From Alterisphingorhabdus sp051668705 (GTDB taxonomy: Bacteria; Pseudomonadota; Alphaproteobacteria; Sphingomonadales; Sphingomonadaceae): DNA of 64,000 bases. The notes under the pieces are model-generated. The model saw only the letters and a list, made by a program, of their open reading frames with translations. It was not told the origin of the DNA and did no database searches. Of this stretch, positions 1 to 8,175 are shown in pieces. The stretch spans positions 2,418,001 to 2,482,000 of the forward strand of contig NZ_CP196351.1 in assembly GCF_051668705.1 (NCBI RefSeq), in the 5' to 3' direction. Position numbers and translations under genes: made by a program. Within the stretch, counting starts at the first letter, position 1. Every line of letters begins with the position of its first letter.

Positions 1-379
1 CTGGACGAGGTGAAAGCCGTGACCGGTCATGAGATTGGCCATTATGTTCTCGGTCATGTCTGGCGCAGCGCCTTTGTTGTGCCGCTGACCATTATCATCC
101 TCTTCTTCCTTGCCGATCGCTCTTATCCATTTTTCGCACGCCTGTTCGGCAGTAGCGCAAAGCTGCAGGAAGCACGGTCCATCCCGATATTGCTGTTCAT
201 CGTCTCTTTGTTTGGCGTCCTCGCCACGCCTGTATTCAATGGTTTGACCCGCATAGGTGAAGACCGCCGAATATCGCTATCCCTATCCGCATCCGGTGCA
301 GGAGTTTCTGTTCTACACCCACCCTTCTGTCGAATGGCGCGTGCGCAATGCGATGGAGCATAAGGCAAAGAATCCTTAA
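1..379 (+). pseudogene. M48 family (Ste24/CAAX-protease-like) zinc metallopeptidase, C-terminal part, disrupted
   Basis: The reading frame is open from the left edge and shows the zinc motif HEIGH at residues 10-14 (GHEIGHYVLGHVWR), two hydrophobic segments and the family sequence PVFNGLTRIGE near base 263. The frame then turns to nonsense and stops at 363. The conserved C-terminal sequence (KTAEYRYPYPHPVQEF, then FYTHPSVEWRVRNAMEHK) continues in another frame from about base 260 and ends with TAA at 377-379. Relative to the family, roughly 20 to 25 codons holding the rest of the ExxAD motif and the following helix are missing at the junction. This reads as an internal out-of-frame deletion, or a sequencing or assembly error. 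The 5' part of the gene lies outside the window. Confidence 0.8.
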
Positions 380-403
380 ATCTGACAATCGGGCATTTGT
401 CGC

Positions 404-1087
404 ATGAAAAAAGACGATATCTTTGAGTTTTACAGCCGTCTGGCGGAGCTGAATCCAGCGCCGGAGACGGAGCTGAATTACGGCAATGTCTATCAATTGC
501 TAGTGGCGGTCACCTGTTCTGCGCAATCAACCGATATTGGGGTCAACAAGGCGACCGCCAAATTGTTTGAAGAGGTGAAAACGCCGCAGCAAATGGTTGA
601 TCTGGGGCTGGACGGGCTGAAACAGCATATCAAAACAATTGGCCTGTATAATAACAAAGCCAAAAATGTGATTGCGCTGTCCGAAGCGCTCATCCGCGAT
701 CATGATGGCGAAGTGCCGAATGACCGTGATGCACTGGTTGCGCTGCCCGGTGTTGGCCGCAAAACTGCCAATGTTGTGCTCAACTGCGCCTTTGGGGCAG
801 AAACGTTTGCCGTCGATACGCATATTGACCGGGTTGGCAACCGCACAGGACTGGCCCCCGGCAAAACCGTGTTGGCAGTTGAAAAGAAGCTGGAAAAGCA
901 CACGCCGAAGCCCTTTCGCGTTGGGGCGCATCATTGGCTGATCCTGCATGGCCGCTATATCTGCAAGGCACGCACGCCTGAATGCTGGCGCTGCCCCGTT
1001 GCGGATCTGTGCCGGTTTAAGAAAAAGACACCTGAACCGAAGACTGCAACCAAAAAACCGACGGCAAAAACGAAAGCACCAAAATGA
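404..1087 (+). CDS. nth: endonuclease III, DNA glycosylase/AP lyase
   Basis: Removes oxidised pyrimidines and cleaves at the abasic site in base excision repair. The helix-hairpin-helix LPGVGRKTANVVLN carries the catalytic lysine at residue 120 and the catalytic aspartate lies at residue 138 in VDTHIDR, the same numbers as in the E. coli enzyme. The iron-sulfur ligands follow the C-x6-C-x2-C-x5-C pattern near residues 186-203. At 227 residues it is slightly longer than usual because of a lysine, threonine and proline-rich tail of about 20 residues. The start ATG lacks a clear Shine-Dalgarno sequence, but the N-terminus fits the family. Confidence 0.97.
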   Translation: MKKDDIFEFYSRLAELNPAPETELNYGNVYQLLVAVTCSAQSTDIGVNKATAKLFEEVKTPQQMVDLGLDGLKQHIKTIGLYNNKAKNVIALSEALIRDHDGEVPNDRDALVALPGVGRKTANVVLNCAFGAETFAVDTHIDRVGNRTGLAPGKTVLAVEKKLEKHTPKPFRVGAHHWLILHGRYICKARTPECWRCPVADLCRFKKKTPEPKTATKKPTAKTKAPK

Positions 1088-1175
1088 TATTGGCGAGATA
1101 TTTCGCGTCATTCAGGAACGGCTAAGCCAGTGACACGTTTATTGGTGATGAACATGTCATGATAAGGAATATCCT

Positions 1176-1622
1176 ATGTCCATGAAGCCGCGTTTACCCT
1201 CTCGATATTTTCTGGCACCTGCTATTGCCGGATTGGCTCTCATGGGCGCAGTGGCATCTGTTTCCGCCAATGCAGAAGATAAGAAGCAGCGCGAGAGCGA
1301 AGCCCCCGCGGCAAAAACCATTGGTGAGCCACAAACATGCGTTCCACTGCGCAATATTCGCAGAACCGAAGTGCATGACGATTATACCATTGATTTTATC
1401 ATGCGCGGCGGAAGGACATATCGCAACAATTTGCGCGCGCGTTGCCCTGGCCTCGCTTTTGAAGAAGCGTTTAGCTATTCGACATCGATTAATCAGCTGT
1501 GTCGGTCCGACATCATTACCGTTTTGAGCCAAGGCGGACCCGGGCTTTTCCCACGTGCCAGTTGCGGGCTAGGCAGATTTCAGGAAATTGAACTGATCGA
1601 AGATGATGCCGATGACAGCTAA
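1176..1622 (+). CDS. secreted cysteine-containing protein of unknown function (DUF6491-like)
   Basis: A 148-residue protein with a typical signal peptide (about residues 1-32, probable cleavage after ASVSANA) and a small mature domain with four cysteines, including CVPLRNI near the start and ARCPGL in the middle. The pattern of a leading C..L..I, a charged strand, a G-x-Y-R-N-x-L-x-x-x-C core and a later LCRSD fits what I recall of the DUF6491 family, but this is from memory. AAGGA lies about 8 bases before the ATG. It is the first gene of a three-gene overlapping unit with a paralogue and an L,D-transpeptidase-like lipoprotein, which suggests a periplasmic role. Confidence 0.85.
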   Translation: MSMKPRLPSRYFLAPAIAGLALMGAVASVSANAEDKKQRESEAPAAKTIGEPQTCVPLRNIRRTEVHDDYTIDFIMRGGRTYRNNLRARCPGLAFEEAFSYSTSINQLCRSDIITVLSQGGPGLFPRASCGLGRFQEIELIEDDADDS

Positions 1623-2013
1623 AGGGCTGTTACTAGCACCTGCGCTTACGTTGCCATTGGCGGGCATTGCCGCCCTTGTCTCAACGGCTATGGCGCAGCC
1701 GCTTCCATCGGCTAAGCAAAAAGACGAACCAGAAAATTCCTGCCTATTGGTGCGCAGCATTCGCGATCACCGTGTTCCGCAAAAAGGCGTGCTGGAATTT
1801 CGGGTTAAAGCCAATAGCTATGTTAGAGTGCATTTTCGCGATGAATGTCGCGGCCTGAAAAATAGCAGTCAGATAAGCTATCGCTCGGTCAGCAGCAAAT
1901 TGTGCCGTGGTGATGAAATCCGCATCCTCGCCTCTTTGGGCAGCAGCGCTGACGTCACGGACATTTGTTATGTGACAGGCTTTAGCCCTGTTGCTGCGCA
2001 AGGCGATCCGTAA
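1603..2013 (+). CDS. secreted cysteine-containing protein, paralogue of the preceding gene
   Basis: A 136-residue protein with a signal peptide (residues 1-31, cleavage near TAMAQ). The mature part repeats the layout of its upstream neighbour: CLLVRSIRDH, then VRVHFRDECRGL, then KLCRGDEIRIL, then a final cysteine in DICYVTGF. The two proteins therefore look like an old tandem duplication. The start overlaps the end of the previous gene by 20 bases; ATGs at 1603, 1606 and 1612 are all possible. Its last base is the first base of the next start codon (TAATG), so the three genes are probably translationally coupled. The function is unknown. Confidence 0.82.
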   Translation: MMPMTAKGLLLAPALTLPLAGIAALVSTAMAQPLPSAKQKDEPENSCLLVRSIRDHRVPQKGVLEFRVKANSYVRVHFRDECRGLKNSSQISYRSVSSKLCRGDEIRILASLGSSADVTDICYVTGFSPVAAQGDP

Positions 2014-2543
2014 TGAGAGCGATGCGGATAGCCGCTTTGTCCGGCCTGTTACTGCTCGCCGCCTGTCAGACCAATTCCGCCTCTGATGCACCCATTGGCG
2101 GTGCGGCAGCGATTGCCAAAGGGCTGATAGCGGACAAGATATTGGTTGATAAAAGCGAGCGCAGCTTGGTGCTTTATAAAGAGGGTAAAGTGATTGCCCG
2201 ATACGCGAATATCCGTTTCGGCGATCAACCCATTGGCCATAAGCGTTTTGAAGGCGATGAACGCACACCCGAAGGCACCTACACCATTGACCGGCGCAAC
2301 CCGAACAGCATTGCCCATCTTTCACTTGGCATATCCTACCCCAATGAAGCTGACCGCGCCTATGCCGAGGCACGCGGTCAATCGCCCGGCGGAGATATCT
2401 TCATTCATGGCCAGATGAATGGCTGGGGTGATGTCACCCTGCCCTATGACTGGACCGATGGCTGCATAGCGCTCAGCGATGCAGAAATGGACGAATTATG
2501 GCAATTGGTGCCTATTGGCGCGACGATAACAATTCAGCCCTAA
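2013..2543 (+). CDS. L,D-transpeptidase (YkuD) family lipoprotein
   Basis: A 176-residue lipoprotein with lipobox LLAAC and lipidated cysteine near residue 19. Residues 45-176 form a YkuD catalytic domain: substrate-side motif FIHGQMNGWG followed by DWTDGCIALS, where the histidine and cysteine are the expected catalytic pair (the family pattern is HGxx...S/TxGCI). Such enzymes cross-link peptidoglycan, attach lipoproteins or act on other cell-wall peptides. It belongs to the YafK-like short group without a LysM domain. It overlaps the upstream secreted protein by one base and is the last gene of this unit; the next gene is convergent. Confidence 0.93.
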   Translation: MRAMRIAALSGLLLLAACQTNSASDAPIGGAAAIAKGLIADKILVDKSERSLVLYKEGKVIARYANIRFGDQPIGHKRFEGDERTPEGTYTIDRRNPNSIAHLSLGISYPNEADRAYAEARGQSPGGDIFIHGQMNGWGDVTLPYDWTDGCIALSDAEMDELWQLVPIGATITIQP

Positions 2544-2560
2544 CAAGGCTGCCCAGTCAT

Positions 2561-3799
2561 CTAAATATCGTCAGCGCTGATCATCTCTTCGCGGTCAATC
2601 TCACCCGTCAATGCAGCAACTGTTGTGGCGACAGCGGCATCACCTGACACATTGGTGGTGGTGCGCATCATATCCATGATCCGGTCCACACCGGCAACAA
2701 AAGCGATTGTTTCTAGCGGAACATCAACCGCGCCAAATACCAGCGCCATCATGATGAGACCAGCACCGGGGATACCCGCCGCACCAATGGCCGCCAGTGT
2801 CGCCAATATGGAGATAAGGAAATAATCGCCCCAGCTAAGATCAACACCAAAAATCTGTGCGCCAAACAATGTCGCCAGCCCCAAATACATGGCGGTGCCG
2901 TTCATATTGATCGTCGCACCCAGTGACACGACAAAGCTGGACACGCTGGACGATACACCCAGATTGCGCTGCGTACAGCGCAGAGTGACGGGCAAAGTAG
3001 CGTTTGACGAAGCCGTGGAATAGCTGACCGCGATGGCATCAATAATGCCGCGAAAGAAATCGACAACCGGCAATTTGGCAATGAACTTGATCATCGCCGA
3101 ATACATGACGATGATGATCAGCAAGCAACCAAGATAATTCAGGCCGACCAGCTTCGCCAGCGCCAGCAATGCATCAAGGCCCAATGTGCCTGCGACCCAT
3201 GCCATCAAAGCGAACACGCCAAAAGGCGTTAGTTCCATAACGATTAGCGTAACCTTTTGCATCACAATGGCGCCGCTATCAAAGATCTTGGCAAGCGGTT
3301 TGCCGTCTTCATCAGCCATCAAAATGCCGATACCAATAAGCAAAGCAAAAACGATGAGCGGTAGCACGCGCACATCTGCCATGACCTGCACCGGACTATC
3401 AGGCACGATAGACAGGATCATATCAATAGCGGTTGTTTCATTAGGCGGTGGCGTTTCGCCTCTGGGGATGGCACTGGTATCAAGACCTTCGCCCGGTTTG
3501 ATCATCGTGCCCAGAAACAGGCCAAGCCAGACCGCAATCTGGCCAGTAATCACAAACAGAAACAGGGCACGTCCGCCAACGCTACCCAATTTGCGGATAT
3601 CGCCAATGGCCGCCACGCCAGCGACCAGCGAGAAGAAAATCAATGGTACGACCAGCATCTTGATCGCTTTGATGAAGAAATCACCGATCCATTTTATGCT
3701 TGCGGCTTCTGGCCCCCAAAAATAGCCAGTAATGATACCCAAAAACAGCGCAGCAATTACCCGCTGCCAAAGTGGAATGGCGAACCAAAAGCGCAACAT
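2561..3799 (-). CDS. dicarboxylate/amino acid:cation symporter (DAACS family)
   Basis: A 412-residue inner-membrane carrier of the GltP/DctA type, importing glutamate, aspartate or C4-dicarboxylates with sodium or protons. Signature elements are the serine-rich SYSTASSNATLPVT of hairpin HP1, the NMNGTAMY stretch of TM7 and DRIMDMMRTTTNVSGD in TM8. About eight transmembrane segments and two re-entrant loops are expected. AGGGGA lies 6 bases before the ATG. It follows the SLC13-type gene at a distance of about 106 bases on the same strand. The substrate cannot be told from sequence alone. Confidence 0.94.
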   Translation of the reverse strand: MLRFWFAIPLWQRVIAALFLGIITGYFWGPEAASIKWIGDFFIKAIKMLVVPLIFFSLVAGVAAIGDIRKLGSVGGRALFLFVITGQIAVWLGLFLGTMIKPGEGLDTSAIPRGETPPPNETTAIDMILSIVPDSPVQVMADVRVLPLIVFALLIGIGILMADEDGKPLAKIFDSGAIVMQKVTLIVMELTPFGVFALMAWVAGTLGLDALLALAKLVGLNYLGCLLIIIVMYSAMIKFIAKLPVVDFFRGIIDAIAVSYSTASSNATLPVTLRCTQRNLGVSSSVSSFVVSLGATINMNGTAMYLGLATLFGAQIFGVDLSWGDYFLISILATLAAIGAAGIPGAGLIMMALVFGAVDVPLETIAFVAGVDRIMDMMRTTTNVSGDAAVATTVAALTGEIDREEMISADDI

Positions 3800-3905
3800 G
3801 AAAGTCCCCTAAAAAGCTTTAGCCTGTTCTAGCGCAGAATTGCTGTGCCGCAAGGGCATGAAACACAGAATGAAAACGGGGTACGGTTTTTTCAGTAAAA
3901 GCAGA

Positions 3906-5699
3906 TCACATCATCAGAAAATATATCGTCAGACAGGTCGAGAAGCCGACCCCGATGGTCAATGGAATACCGGCCTTGAAAAAGTCCGTGAAGCGGTAAT
4001 TGCCCGCCGCATAAACCAACGTATTGGTTTGATAGCCTATAGGCGTTGCGAAACTGGCCGATGCGGCAAACATAACCGCAACCACCAGTGGACGCGGATC
4101 AATTCCCAAATCCTGCGCCAGACTGATGGCGAGCGGCGTGATGATAATCGCCACTGCATTATTGGTCACCATCTCGGTCAGGATTACAGAGATCAGATAG
4201 ATAACAAAGATCAACGCGAGCGGCGGAATATTGGCGAGCACGGGGTGCACTGTCTCCACCAGCAACTCGACCGTGCCAGCCTGTTGCAGGCCAAGCCCAA
4301 CCGCCAACATAGCAAAGATGAGCACCAGCACATTGCCATCAATGGCGCTCCATGCTTCCTCTGCATCAATACACCGCGCCAGCAGGATTGCGCCAACGCC
4401 CAATATTGCTGCGACGGCGATAGAGACTATGCCCAGCGCAGCCATCAGCACCACTGCTGCCAGTGCCCCAATTGCAATGGGCGCACGGTCTCGGCGAAAG
4501 GCACGCGTTTTTGTTTCGACAATGCCGAACAAATTGGGGTTTTCATACATGCGGCGAATATCGGCATTGCTGCCGGTCACCAACAAACGGTCCGCGGCAT
4601 GAATGCGGGCATTGGGCAGGTCAGAGCGCGGCAAATTGCGATAGCGCGTCATCCCCAAAATGCGCACATTAAGCTGGCTTAAAAAAGGGATATCAAATAA
4701 CCGGCTGCCAATAGCAGGGTGGCTTGGCGCTATCGTCGCCTCAACCAGTGACTCCCCCATTGGGCCGGCATCACCTTTGCGCACGATCCCTATTTTGTAA
4801 TTGGTATTGCCGCGCAGGGAGATCAGCTCCTGCAAATCCATGCGCGTAACGATGATATCACCGGCCGAAAGCACAACATCTTCGATATTATGCCGATAGG
4901 TTCGTTCAGCCGTTTTTACAGCTGTAATCGCAACACGGGCACGCTTGGATACAGGCAGATCACTGACCTTCTTACCCTTAAACTCCGATGCATTGCGGAC
5001 GGTCAATTCGGTTAGAAAGTCCGATTCATCACTGCCCGGCAGCATAGAATCCGCTTGTCCGTCGGGTAGTAACCATGAACTGAAAAAGATCAGCATCAAA
5101 ACGCCAGCACCCGCCGCGACCAAGCCAAAAGGCGTAATCTCGAATATACCAAAGGCTTCCATACCGGAATCTTGCGCAACCGCATCAACAATCAGGTTGG
5201 TTGATGTACCGATCAGCGTGGTCGTACCGCCCAATATGCAGATGAATGAGAGCGGTATCAGCAGTTTTTTTGGCGAATATCCCGTCTCTTTGCCCAATTT
5301 CAAAATGATCGGGATCATTACCAGCACGACCGGCGTATTGTTCATAAAGGCAGAAGCAACAAAGGCGCCCAAGAACATTTCTGCCACGGCCAGGCGCGGC
5401 CGCTTTTTTGATCGGCGAATAATCATATCCGCAACCGCATCAATCGTGCCGGTGCGCAGCAACGCGCCGGACAGCACGAACATAGCACCAATAGTGATTG
5501 GCGCTGGGTTGGAAAAGACGGAAAATAAGCCTTTGCTATCGATAATGCCAAAGAACAAAAAGGCGCACGCCCCCAAAATGGCGACAACTGCGGCTGGAAA
5601 ACGCTCAGATATAAATCCGGCAAACATCAGCACCAGTATGACCAGACCGATATAGGCCGACCACTCGGCTATAATCGCGCGGATGGCCTCAAGGATCAT
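3906..5699 (-). CDS. SLC13/DASS-type permease with two central RCK_C (TrkA-C) domains
   Basis: An approximately 597-residue inner-membrane transporter. The N-terminal half (residues 1-205) and C-terminal half (about 400-597) are hydrophobic and repeat the DASS pattern, with MNNTPVVLVMIP and IGTSTNLIV in the first half and TNNAVAIIITPLA plus ATPIGYQTNTLVYAAG in the second. The soluble middle (about 215-390) holds two TrkA-C-like regulatory domains. Related proteins carry sulfate, dicarboxylates or other anions, usually with sodium. The ATG at 5699 overlaps the aroC stop as ATGA with AAGG upstream; a GTG at 5705 is a weaker alternative. Confidence 0.92.
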   Translation of the reverse strand: MILEAIRAIIAEWSAYIGLVILVLMFAGFISERFPAAVVAILGACAFLFFGIIDSKGLFSVFSNPAPITIGAMFVLSGALLRTGTIDAVADMIIRRSKKRPRLAVAEMFLGAFVASAFMNNTPVVLVMIPIILKLGKETGYSPKKLLIPLSFICILGGTTTLIGTSTNLIVDAVAQDSGMEAFGIFEITPFGLVAAGAGVLMLIFFSSWLLPDGQADSMLPGSDESDFLTELTVRNASEFKGKKVSDLPVSKRARVAITAVKTAERTYRHNIEDVVLSAGDIIVTRMDLQELISLRGNTNYKIGIVRKGDAGPMGESLVEATIAPSHPAIGSRLFDIPFLSQLNVRILGMTRYRNLPRSDLPNARIHAADRLLVTGSNADIRRMYENPNLFGIVETKTRAFRRDRAPIAIGALAAVVLMAALGIVSIAVAAILGVGAILLARCIDAEEAWSAIDGNVLVLIFAMLAVGLGLQQAGTVELLVETVHPVLANIPPLALIFVIYLISVILTEMVTNNAVAIIITPLAISLAQDLGIDPRPLVVAVMFAASASFATPIGYQTNTLVYAAGNYRFTDFFKAGIPLTIGVGFSTCLTIYFLMM

Positions 5700-6766
5700 C
5701 CGCACTGGCCTTGATGCAGCAGCTTCTGATCGGCCAGCACCAGTGCCATCATCGCCGCGACAACCGGTGTGCCGCGAATGCCGACACAGGGGTCGTGCCG
5801 GCCTTTGGTGACAATCTGCGCTGCTTCGCCATCGCGCGTAACGGTATCAACGGGCGTGAGAATTGAGCTGGTTGGTTTAAAGGCCACGCGGCACACAATA
5901 GGCTGACCTGTGCTAATACCGCCCGCCGTGCCCCCGGCATGATTGGTCATAAATTCGGTTTTTCCATCCGCCCCGGGCCGCATGGCATCGGCATTGTCTT
6001 CGCCAGACAGACGCGCGGCAGCAAAGCCATCACCTATTTCTACGCCTTTGGTGGCATTGATGCTCATCATCGCTGCGGCCAGTTCGCTGTCCATCTTTGC
6101 ATAGACAGGCGCGCCCCAACCTGCGGGAACCCCCGTCGCCACGCATTCCACAATTGCGCCCAAAGAGCTGCCCGCTTTGCGCGCAGCATCAACCTTTTCT
6201 GCCCAACGTTCCGCTGCTGCAGCATCAGGGCAGAAAAACGGGTTCTGATCAATCAGCCCAGCGTCAAATTTGGCGCGGTCGATACTATCGCCGCCCAGTT
6301 CACACACATAGGCTGTTATCGTCACGCCATCGATAATTTTGCGCGCCACTGCGCCCGCTGCCACCCGCGCAGCCGTTTCGCGCGCGCTGGACCGTCCGCC
6401 ACCGCGATAATCCCTAAAGCCATATTTCTGATCATAGGCATAATCCGCATGGCCGGGGCGGTATTTCTGCGCGATGTCGCTATAGTCTTTTGATCGCTGA
6501 TCGGTGTTTTCGATTATCAGGCTAATGGGTGTGCCCGTGGTTTTGCCTTCAAACACGCCCGACATGATGCGCACCAGATCAGCCTCTTTACGCTGCGTGG
6601 TATAGCGCGACGTGCCGGGTTTGCGGGCATCCATAAAGGGTTGGATAAATTCCTCATCCAGTGCGATGCCCGGCGGGCACCCATCCAGCACCGCGCCCAA
6701 GGCAGGGCCATGGCTTTCCCCCCAAGTGCTAAAACGCAAGAGCCGTCCGAAACTGTTAAAACTCAA
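5696..6766 (-). CDS. aroC: chorismate synthase
   Basis: Last step of the shikimate pathway: converts 5-enolpyruvylshikimate 3-phosphate to chorismate using reduced FMN. The 356-residue protein has the N-terminal FSTWGESHGPALG, the FMN and phosphate-binding GGGRSSARETAARV, and the C-terminal RHDPCVGIRGTPVV, all diagnostic. The start is a TTG: the family N-terminus MSFNSFGR begins exactly there and AGGGGA lies about 7 bases upstream, so the rare start codon is credible. The 3' end overlaps the SLC13-type permease gene by 4 bases; the VOC gene lies 134 bases upstream. Confidence 0.97.
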   Translation of the reverse strand: MSFNSFGRLLRFSTWGESHGPALGAVLDGCPPGIALDEEFIQPFMDARKPGTSRYTTQRKEADLVRIMSGVFEGKTTGTPISLIIENTDQRSKDYSDIAQKYRPGHADYAYDQKYGFRDYRGGGRSSARETAARVAAGAVARKIIDGVTITAYVCELGGDSIDRAKFDAGLIDQNPFFCPDAAAAERWAEKVDAARKAGSSLGAIVECVATGVPAGWGAPVYAKMDSELAAAMMSINATKGVEIGDGFAAARLSGEDNADAMRPGADGKTEFMTNHAGGTAGGISTGQPIVCRVAFKPTSSILTPVDTVTRDGEAAQIVTKGRHDPCVGIRGTPVVAAMMALVLADQKLLHQGQCG

Positions 6767-6900
6767 CTACCGTCCCCTGAAATCCCGCACTCTTAGAAAA
6801 GTGTGCAGGCCCTGCTTGTTTATTGCGCCAAGCATGCAATTTGTTCAAGGCGCATCTTTAGAGTCTCAACCTATTTAATCTATCCCATATTACAGCAACG

Positions 6901-7266
6901 CTATTGCCGAATTGGCGCCATGAATTCGAGGCGATTGCCAAAAGGGTCAAATGCAAAAAAGCGTTCAAGGCCGCCAACATCACTGCCCTCTTTAACCGGA
7001 AGCTGCGCCGCCTCAATCCGCTCTCGCAAAGGTTGTAAGGCATCTATCTGAAAAGCGGTATGCGCTTTGGTCGATGGCTTAAAATCCGGATCGATGCTGA
7101 TATGTATCCGCACCGTGCCCAGTTCAAACCAGCAACCGCCACTGACCTTTTGCTCATCGGGCTGCTCAACCTCCGGCAAACCCAAGACACCTTCATAAAA
7201 GGCTCTGGCGCGCGGCTCTTCGCCCTTAGGGATGACCAGATTGACATGGTGAATAGCGTTAAACAC
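6901..7266 (-). CDS. VOC (glyoxalase/bleomycin resistance) family protein
   Basis: A 121-residue single-domain vicinal oxygen chelate protein. It begins with the family strand HHVNLVIPKG and has YEGVLGLPEV, ELGTVRIHISI, HTAFQID and a final FAFDPFGNRLEFM, giving the usual two beta-alpha-beta-beta-beta modules with candidate metal ligands His and Glu. The GTG start at 7266 has GAGAGGG 5 bases before it. It follows fabI by 14 bases on the same strand and is probably co-transcribed. The substrate is unknown; dioxygenases, isomerases and lyases all occur in this fold. Confidence 0.9.
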   Translation of the reverse strand: MFNAIHHVNLVIPKGEEPRARAFYEGVLGLPEVEQPDEQKVSGGCWFELGTVRIHISIDPDFKPSTKAHTAFQIDALQPLRERIEAAQLPVKEGSDVGGLERFFAFDPFGNRLEFMAPIRQ

Positions 7267-7280
7267 AGCGCAGCCCTCTC

Positions 7281-8144
7281 TTATTTATCGAGCGCGATAT
7301 CCGGCGCGTCTTCCTGTTTCATGCCCACCACATGATAGCCCGCATCAACATGCAGATTTTCACCCGTCACGCCCGATGATAGATCCGAACACAGATACAG
7401 CCCGGCACCGCCAACATCATCAATGGTCACATTGCGGCGCAGCGGCGCATTATATTCATTCCATTTCAGAATATAGCGAAAGTCACCAATGCCACTGGCG
7501 GCCAGCGTCTTGATCGGCCCTGCGCTAATGGCATTAACGCGGATATTGCGCGGCCCCAAATCATTGGCCAGATACTGCACACTGGTTTCCAGCGCAGCCT
7601 TGGCAACGCCCATGACATTATAATGCGGGATCACCTTCTCCGCGCCATAATAGGTCAGCGTGACAATGCTGCCCCCGCCTTGCCCGGTTTCAGGGTCATA
7701 TTCGGGCATCATCTTTGCCGCGCGCTGTGACACAGCGACCAGGCTATAGGCAGAGATATTCATCGTCATCAGGAAATTGTCGAGACTGGTATCAACATAT
7801 TGTCCGCGCAGCTCATTCTTGTCAGAAAAACCGATGGCGTGAACGACAAAATCCAGACTGTCCCATTTGTCTGCCAATGCAGCAAAAGCCGCATCAAGAT
7901 TATCCATATCGGACACATCGCACGGGATTAGAAAATCGGAACCCAGCTCGTTCGCCAATGGGCGAACCCGCTTTTCCAAAGCCTCACCCTGATAAGAAAA
8001 GGCCAGCTCTGCGCCCGCAGCGCGCAGTTTTTTGGCAATGCCCCAGGCCAGTGATTTCTTATTGGCCAACCCCATGATCAGGCCGCGCTTGCCATGCATT
8101 AACTGGCCGGATCCTGATAAAATTGCATCTGTATCTGTCGTCAT
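7281..8144 (-). CDS. fabI: enoyl-[acyl-carrier-protein] reductase (NADH)
   Basis: Reduces enoyl-ACP in the last step of each fatty-acid elongation cycle. The 287-residue SDR-type protein has the FabI form of the nucleotide motif (GLANKKSLAWGIA), the YYGAEKVIPHYNVMGVAK region with the active-site Tyr-x6-Lys arrangement typical of FabI, and the ISAGPIKTLAASGI substrate loop. The first 13 residues extend beyond the usual start, but the ATG at 8144 has AGGTGAGAG before it. It lies 32 bases downstream of the YihY gene and 14 bases upstream of the VOC gene. Confidence 0.97.
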   Translation of the reverse strand: MTTDTDAILSGSGQLMHGKRGLIMGLANKKSLAWGIAKKLRAAGAELAFSYQGEALEKRVRPLANELGSDFLIPCDVSDMDNLDAAFAALADKWDSLDFVVHAIGFSDKNELRGQYVDTSLDNFLMTMNISAYSLVAVSQRAAKMMPEYDPETGQGGGSIVTLTYYGAEKVIPHYNVMGVAKAALETSVQYLANDLGPRNIRVNAISAGPIKTLAASGIGDFRYILKWNEYNAPLRRNVTIDDVGGAGLYLCSDLSSGVTGENLHVDAGYHVVGMKQEDAPDIALDK

Positions 8145-8175
8145 ACTCTCTCACCTAAAATATGCACTGTGCTGG

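Noticed and set aside
1084..1133. A short coding-looking stretch (DIGEIFRVIQERLSQ) just after nth in another frame.
   Set aside because: It has no start or ribosome binding site of its own, and Nth is already complete in all known domains; too short to decide.
1744..2373. A 209-codon minus-strand frame across the secreted-protein operon.
   Set aside because: It overlaps three supported genes on the other strand and looks like a chance open frame.
3840..4682. A 280-codon plus-strand frame opposite the SLC13-type permease gene.
   Set aside because: It is antisense to a well supported gene, its composition is the mirror of membrane-protein codons, and it shows no domain or ribosome binding site.
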